Positions 60,221 through 64,000 of a stretch of 64,000 bases of DNA are shown here, in pieces. The stretch covers positions 1,906,161 through 1,970,160 of the forward strand of contig OY282369.1 in assembly GCA_958295735.1 (NCBI GenBank), in the 5' to 3' direction. Both the position numbers and the translations under genes were made by a program. Source of the DNA: an uncultured Candidatus Cenarchaeum sp. GTDB lineage: Archaea > Thermoproteota > Nitrososphaeria > Nitrososphaerales > Nitrosopumilaceae. The stretch's first letter is position 1, and each line of letters starts with the position of its first letter. Below the pieces are notes generated by a model. The model made no database searches. It had not been told where the DNA came from and saw only the letters and a list, made by a program, of their open reading frames with translations.

Positions 60221-62866
60221 TCACACCTGTTTCCGGCCCGTGGGGAACCACGGGCACGACGGGCGGGCGGGGCTCTTGGCGGGAGGGGGCGCCTCGGCCG
60301 CCGGAGGGGGCGCCTCGGCCGCCGGAGGGGGCGCCTCGGCCGCCGGAGGGGGCGCCTCGGCCGCCGGAGGGGGCGCCTCGGCCGCCGGAGGGGGCGCCTC
60401 GGCCGCCGGAGGGGGCGCCTCGGCCGCCGGAGGGGGCGCCTCGGCCGCCGGAGGGGGCGCCTCGGCCGCCGGAGGGGGCGCCTCGGCCGCCGGAGGGGGC
60501 GCCTCGGCCGCCGGAGGGGGCGCCTCGGCCGCCGGAGGGGGCGCCTCGGCCGCCGGAGGGGGCGCCTCGGCCGCCGGAGGGGGCGCCTCGGCCGCCGGAG
60601 GGGGCGCCTCGGCCGCCGGAGGGGGCGCCTCGGCCGCCGGAGGGGGCGCCTCGGCCGCCGGAGGGGGCGCCTCGGCCGCCGGAGGGGGCGCCTCGGCCGC
60701 CGGAGGGGGCGCCTCGGCCGCCGGAGGGGGCGCCTCGGCCGCCGGAGGGGGCGCCTCGGCCGCCGGAGGGGGCGCCTCGGCCGCCGGAGGGGGCGCCTCG
60801 GCCGCCGGAGGGGGCGCCTCGGCCGCCGGAGGGGGCGCCTCGGCCGCCGGAGGGGGCGCCTCGGCCGCCGGAGGGGGCGCCTCGGCCGCCGGAGGGGGCG
60901 CCTCGGCCGCCGGAGGGGGCGCCTCGGCCGCCGGAGGGGGCGCCTCGGCCGCCGGAGGGGGCGCCTCGGCCGCCGGAGGGGGCGCCTCGGCCGCCGGAGG
61001 GGGCGCCTCGGCCGCCGGAGGGGGCGCCTCGGTCGCCGGAGGGGGCGCCTCGGCCGCCGGAGGGGGCGCCTCGGCCGCCGGAGGGGGCGCCTCGGCCGCC
61101 GGAGGGGGCGCCTCGGCCGCCGGAGGGGGCGCCTCGGCCGCCGGAGGGGGCGCCTCGGCCGCCGGAGGGGGCGCCTCGGCCGCCGGAGGGGGCGCCTCGG
61201 CCGCCGGAGGGGGCGCCTCGGCCGCCGGAGGGGGCGCCTCGGCCGCCGGAGGGGGCGCCTCGGCCGCCGGAGGGGGCGCCTCGGCCGCCGGAGGGGGCGC
61301 CTCGGCCGCCGGAGGGGGCGCCTCGGCCGCCGGAGGGGGCGCCTCGGCCGCCGGAGGGGGCGCCTCGGCCGCCGGAGGGGGCGCCTCGGCCGCCGGAGGG
61401 GGCGCCTCGGCCGCCGGAGGGGGCGCCTCGGCCGCCGGAGGGGGCGCCTCGGCCGCCGGAGGGGGCGCCTCGGCCGCCGGAGGGGGCGCCTCGGCCGCCG
61501 GAGGGGGCGCCTCGGCCGCCGGAGGGGGCGCCTCGGCCGCCGGAGGGGGCGCCTCGGCCGCCGGAGGGGGCGCCTCGGCCGCCGGAGGGGGCGCCTCGGC
61601 CGCCGGAGGGGGCGCCTCGGCCGCCGGAGGGGGCGCCTCGGCCGCCGGAGGGGGCGCCTCGGCCGCCGGAGGGGGCGCCTCGGCCGCCGGAGGGGGCGCC
61701 TCGGCCGCCGGAGGGGGCGCCTCGGCCGCCGGAGGGGGCGCCTCGGCCGCCGGAGGGGGCGCCTCGGCCGCCGGAGGGGGCGCCTCGGCCGCCGGAGGGG
61801 GCGCCTCGGCCGCCGGAGGGGGCGCCTCGGCCGCCGGAGGGGGCGCCTCGGCCGCCGGAGGGGGCGCCTCGGCCGCCGGAGGGGGCGCCTCGGCCGCCGG
61901 AGGGGGCGCCTCGGCCGCCGGAGGGGGCGCCTCGGCCGCCGGAGGGGGCGCCTCGGCCGCCGGAGGGGGCGCCTCGGCCGCCGGAGGGGGCGCCTCGGCC
62001 GCCGGAGGGGGCGCCTCGGCCGCCGGAGGGGGCGCCTCGGCCGCCGGAGGGGGCGCCTCGGCCGCCGGAGGGGGCGCCTCGGCCGCCGGAGGGGGCGCCT
62101 CGGCCGCCGGAGGGGGCGCCTCGGCCGCCGGAGGGGGCGCCTCGGCCGCCGGAGGGGGCGCCTCGGCCGCCGGAGGGGGCGCCTCGGCCGCCGGAGGGGG
62201 CGCCTCGGCCGCCGGAGGGGGCGCCTCGGCCGCCGGAGGGGGCGCCTCGGCCGCCGGAGGGGGCGCCTCGGCCGCCGGAGGGGGCGCCTCGGCCGCCGGA
62301 GGGGGCGCCTCGGCCGCCGGAGGGGGCGCCTCGGCCGCCGGAGGGGGCGCCTCGGCCGCCGGAGGGGGCGCCTCGGCCGCCGGAGGGGGCGCCTCGGCCG
62401 CCGGAGGGGGCGCCTCGGCCGCCGGAAAGGCGGCCGGGAGGCCGGTTGCCGGCCCCCTCGCCTCCCTTTCCGCCGCATGGACGTTCTCCGCTCCCCCCAT
62501 GCGCAGCTGCATGGCGCGTATTCGCGCCATCGCGTCCTCGGCGGAGACCACGATCTCGTTGATGTCGCCGTCCAGCCTCCCGATGTCTTCAACGGAGCGG
62601 GTTATCACGTCCACGAACTCCTGCAGCAGGTCGCGCACGTCCTCCTTGTCCTCGTGCTTTGAGAGGACGAACCAGGCCATGTGCAGCACGCTGTACGTGT
62701 CCTGCAGCTCCTCGGCGTCCATGCCCGCCACCACCTTCCTGTACGCGCCGTCAGCGTCCTTTTCCCGCCCCTCCCGCAACCGCTCCTTCACCAGCGCCGA
62801 GAGTCCCGCTATGCGCGCCGCCTGCCGGCGGCGCTCCCTGCCGCCCCTCCCCCCCAGTATGCTCAA
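60221..62866 (-). CDS. Cdv operon protein with about 102 copies of a 7-residue Pro/Ala/Glu repeat
   Basis: 881 residues. Residues 1-150 are helical and non-repetitive ([60 protein letters not shown]); no family recognised. Residues from about 150 to 860 are PPPAAEA repeated about 102 times, encoded by a 21-nt unit with only one seen base change (Ala to Thr near 61031). The last 19 residues include a Cys-Pro-Trp and end TGRKQV. The TTG start overlaps the stop of the ESCRT-III-like gene (TTGA) and cdvC follows after 81 bp. Pro-rich peptides are known to bind MIT domains, so the repeat may bind CdvC (inference). Confidence 0.75.
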   Translation of the reverse strand: MSILGGRGGRERRRQAARIAGLSALVKERLREGREKDADGAYRKVVAGMDAEELQDTYSVLHMAWFVLSKHEDKEDVRDLLQEFVDVITRSVEDIGRLDGDINEIVVSAEDAMARIRAMQLRMGGAENVHAAEREARGPATGLPAAFPAAEAPPPAAEAPPPAAEAPPPAAEAPPPAAEAPPPAAEAPPPAAEAPPPAAEAPPPAAEAPPPAAEAPPPAAEAPPPAAEAPPPAAEAPPPAAEAPPPAAEAPPPAAEAPPPAAEAPPPAAEAPPPAAEAPPPAAEAPPPAAEAPPPAAEAPPPAAEAPPPAAEAPPPAAEAPPPAAEAPPPAAEAPPPAAEAPPPAAEAPPPAAEAPPPAAEAPPPAAEAPPPAAEAPPPAAEAPPPAAEAPPPAAEAPPPAAEAPPPAAEAPPPAAEAPPPAAEAPPPAAEAPPPAAEAPPPAAEAPPPAAEAPPPAAEAPPPAAEAPPPAAEAPPPAAEAPPPAAEAPPPAAEAPPPAAEAPPPAAEAPPPAAEAPPPAAEAPPPAAEAPPPAAEAPPPAAEAPPPAAEAPPPAAEAPPPAAEAPPPAAEAPPPAAEAPPPAAEAPPPAAEAPPPAAEAPPPAAEAPPPATEAPPPAAEAPPPAAEAPPPAAEAPPPAAEAPPPAAEAPPPAAEAPPPAAEAPPPAAEAPPPAAEAPPPAAEAPPPAAEAPPPAAEAPPPAAEAPPPAAEAPPPAAEAPPPAAEAPPPAAEAPPPAAEAPPPAAEAPPPAAEAPPPAAEAPPPAAEAPPPAAEAPPPAAEAPPPAAEAPPPAAEAPPPAAEAPPPAAEAPPPAAEAPPPAAEAPPPAAEAPPPAAEAPPPAAEAPPPAAEAPPPAAEAPPPAKSPARPSCPWFPTGRKQV
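60287..62425 (-). repeat. 21-nt tandem array, about 102 copies
   Basis: The unit GGGGGCGCCTCGGCCGCCGG plus A repeats over about 2.14 kb. All copies look identical except one C-to-T change at about 61031. The length and identity indicate recent expansion; copy number may vary among cells or be misjudged in assembly. Confidence 0.95.
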
Positions 62867-63438
62867 CCGGTGTCTTGTATACGCAATGCTAGATTAGGAT
62901 ACAGCTCGCTTAATTTAGAGCAGGCGATCAACTTTGCTTCATCAAGCAGAGCCGCGGACTCTAGGTTGTGGCGGCCAAAGTCGCACGAGGCCCCCGTCAT
63001 GCTCGCAGAGTCCGCCATCACGCTCCCGAGTATGGAGGAGACCTCGCACAGCAGGGCGCTGTACCCCGGATAGGCGGCGTGCAGCGCCGAGCTGAGCCCC
63101 CGCGCGGCCGGGATCATGGGGGGGAGCACCTCGGGCGCCCGCCGCAGCAGGGTGAGCCGGGCCAGCCGCCTCTGCATGTGGCGGGTCACGTGCACGGACA
63201 CGCGGAGCAGCATCTCCCTCTCGATCCCCTCGCGGGCCGCCCTGGCCGGGCCGGGCGCGCGGGCGGCGTTGCGCCTGCGCACCAGGTCGCGCTCGCGCCG
63301 CATGGACGACAGCAGCCCCCCGACCGCCCCCCTCGCCAGGTCCAGCCGCGGCAGTATGGCCCGCGTGCGCAGGGCCGCGGCGCGGGCGGCCGGCTCCTGG
63401 TGGAGGAGGAGGGAGGGCGCCCGCGCCGCGGCCTGCAT
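62863..63438 (-). CDS. ESCRT-III / CdvB-like protein
   Basis: 191 residues, mostly helical. The order of helices and residues AILPRLDLARGAVGGLLSSM, RRERDLVRRRNAARAPG, EREMLLRVSVHVTRHMQRRL and ARGLSSALHAAYPGYSALLC then EVSSILGSVM resembles CdvB/Snf7 proteins, which polymerize at the division site. The family MIM2 motif is not evident, perhaps because the next gene supplies a Pro-rich partner. ATG 63438 lies 27 nt from GGTATATCAG. It is the first gene of an operon with the repeat protein and cdvC. Assignment rests on pattern and context. Confidence 0.72.
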   Translation of the reverse strand: MQAAARAPSLLLHQEPAARAAALRTRAILPRLDLARGAVGGLLSSMRRERDLVRRRNAARAPGPARAAREGIEREMLLRVSVHVTRHMQRRLARLTLLRRAPEVLPPMIPAARGLSSALHAAYPGYSALLCEVSSILGSVMADSASMTGASCDFGRHNLESAALLDEAKLIACSKLSELYPNLALRIQDTG

Positions 63439-63579
63439 CACACGTTAAAGGCTCGGCCCGGGTATATCAGGCGGGACGTCACGGCATTCGCGGTAACCGC
63501 GGTGACGGCGCGCGCGGGGACGGGGGAACTTTTTTTGAGCGGTTTGGCTAAACAGTTTCACACGGCGCATTGCCCACCC

Positions 63580-64000
63580 ATGCCGCGACGTCAGGGCATG
63601 GAGGCGGGGACGGAGGCGCTCTCGGTGGGCCTGGCCGAGTTCGGGCTGAGCAAGTACGAGGCCCGGGCGTACGTGACCCTGGTGTCCAAGGGCGGCATCT
63701 CGGCCAGCGAGCTCGCCCACTACTCCGACATACCCAGGCCCAAGGCGTACCCCACGCTGCACAAGCTCGAGACGAAGGGACTCGCCATACTGCACGGCGG
63801 CAAGCCGACGACGTGGACCCCCGTGGCCCCGGAGGACGCGTTCGACGGGATAGTGCAGGACCAGATAGGCAGGATAGAGGCCATGAACTCCCTGGTGGCC
63901 GACCTGAAGAAGACGAACGACGGCAACAGGAGGTCGCGCGGGGCGCGCGAAAAAACCTACATCGGGCTCGAGGCGAGCGGCACCCTGGGCCAGATGCGGA
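63580..64000 (+). CDS. TrmB-family transcriptional regulator (partial)
   Basis: At least 140 residues; the frame continues past the right edge. The N-terminal winged helix-turn-helix reads LAEFGLSKYEARAYVTLVSK, GGISASELAHYSDIPRPKAY and TLHKLETKGLAILHGGKPTT, then a coiled-coil linker QIGRIEAMNSLVADLKKTND, as in TrmB/sugar-specific regulators. Ammonia-oxidizing archaea carry many such regulators. ATG 63580 is used; ATG 63598 is possible. It is divergent from the Cdv operon; the 141-nt gap includes AT-rich CTAAACAG and a run of T. Confidence 0.85.
   Translation, partial: MPRRQGMEAGTEALSVGLAEFGLSKYEARAYVTLVSKGGISASELAHYSDIPRPKAYPTLHKLETKGLAILHGGKPTTWTPVAPEDAFDGIVQDQIGRIEAMNSLVADLKKTNDGNRRSRGAREKTYIGLEASGTLGQMR

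Noticed and set aside
60078-62897. Plus-strand frames of 780-940 aa through the 21-nt array
   Set aside because: They are shadows of the minus-strand repeat gene, which has a unique N-terminal domain, operon context and codon bias.
1-64000. rRNA, amo or tRNA genes
   Set aside because: Scanned by eye for conserved rRNA cores, T-arm motifs and Amo segments; none convincing was found. A covariance search could still detect intron-containing tRNAs that I would miss.

Overview
The window is very GC-rich archaeal DNA and looks like a Nitrososphaeria (Thaumarchaeota) genome of the Nitrosopumilales/Cenarchaeum type, most plausibly a sponge- or otherwise host-associated ammonia oxidizer. That placement is inferred from TFB, EF-1A, uS10, an archaeal proteasome beta subunit, archaeal FBP aldolase/phosphatase, a formate/nitrite transporter, class III PHA synthase, tandem-domain ThyX, Cdv/ESCRT-III cell division genes and small thaumarchaeal-type hypothetical proteins. 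No amo or rRNA gene is present and I found no convincing tRNA. Most genes look leaderless: an AT-rich TATA element lies about 25-27 nt upstream of the start codon, which is often GTG or TTG. This spacing was used to choose starts.

Layout. 1-5.2 kb: partial TPR gene, a large collagen-like gene, a repeat gene open in all frames, and a gene broken by a small mobile element. 5.7-13.8 kb: DRG GTPase; pgp-argS; TrmI-type tRNA methyltransferase with a repetitive tail; NAD(P)HX dehydratase and M20 peptidase; DoxX. 13.8-17.4 kb: accessory island with element remnants, a complete IS5/ISH1-like insertion sequence and an AT-richer membrane gene. 17.5-29.5 kb: psmB; homoserine dehydrogenase and PUA protein; nitrite/formate channel; transposase remnant; secreted nuclease; msrB; thyX; phaE-phaC; DUF6659-like gene. 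29.7-38.3 kb: Lrp-type domain protein, 71-bp tandem array, TFB, Dps-like ferritin, basic-repeat protein, BirA and small hypotheticals. 39-46 kb: a 950-bp inverted-repeat element with a captured gene fragment, a heptad-repeat protein, TPR-Rieske-cysS, and tuf-rps10. 46-52.9 kb: FBP aldolase/phosphatase, DNA ligase, DUF47, tRNA endonuclease and an element cluster. 52.9-64 kb: a 1.1-kb insertion, PQQ sugar dehydrogenase, two-module SDR, TauE/SafE, and an ESCRT-III-like / giant Pro-Ala-Glu repeat / CdvC operon, ending in a TrmB-family regulator.

The least expected content is non-coding. Three families of roughly 80-92 bp inverted-repeat elements (called A, B and C here) are scattered between genes, several with exact 8-bp target-site duplications. 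Removing an A element together with one target-site copy restores an open reading frame at 4.7-5.2 kb. C elements share their ends with the complete IS at 14.4-15.8 kb. A 950-bp element has A-type ends, its own 8-bp duplication and a captured gene fragment. Alongside this, tandem repeats in phase with the reading frame have lengthened the tails of many proteins; the extreme case is about 102 copies of a 7-residue unit in the Cdv operon.
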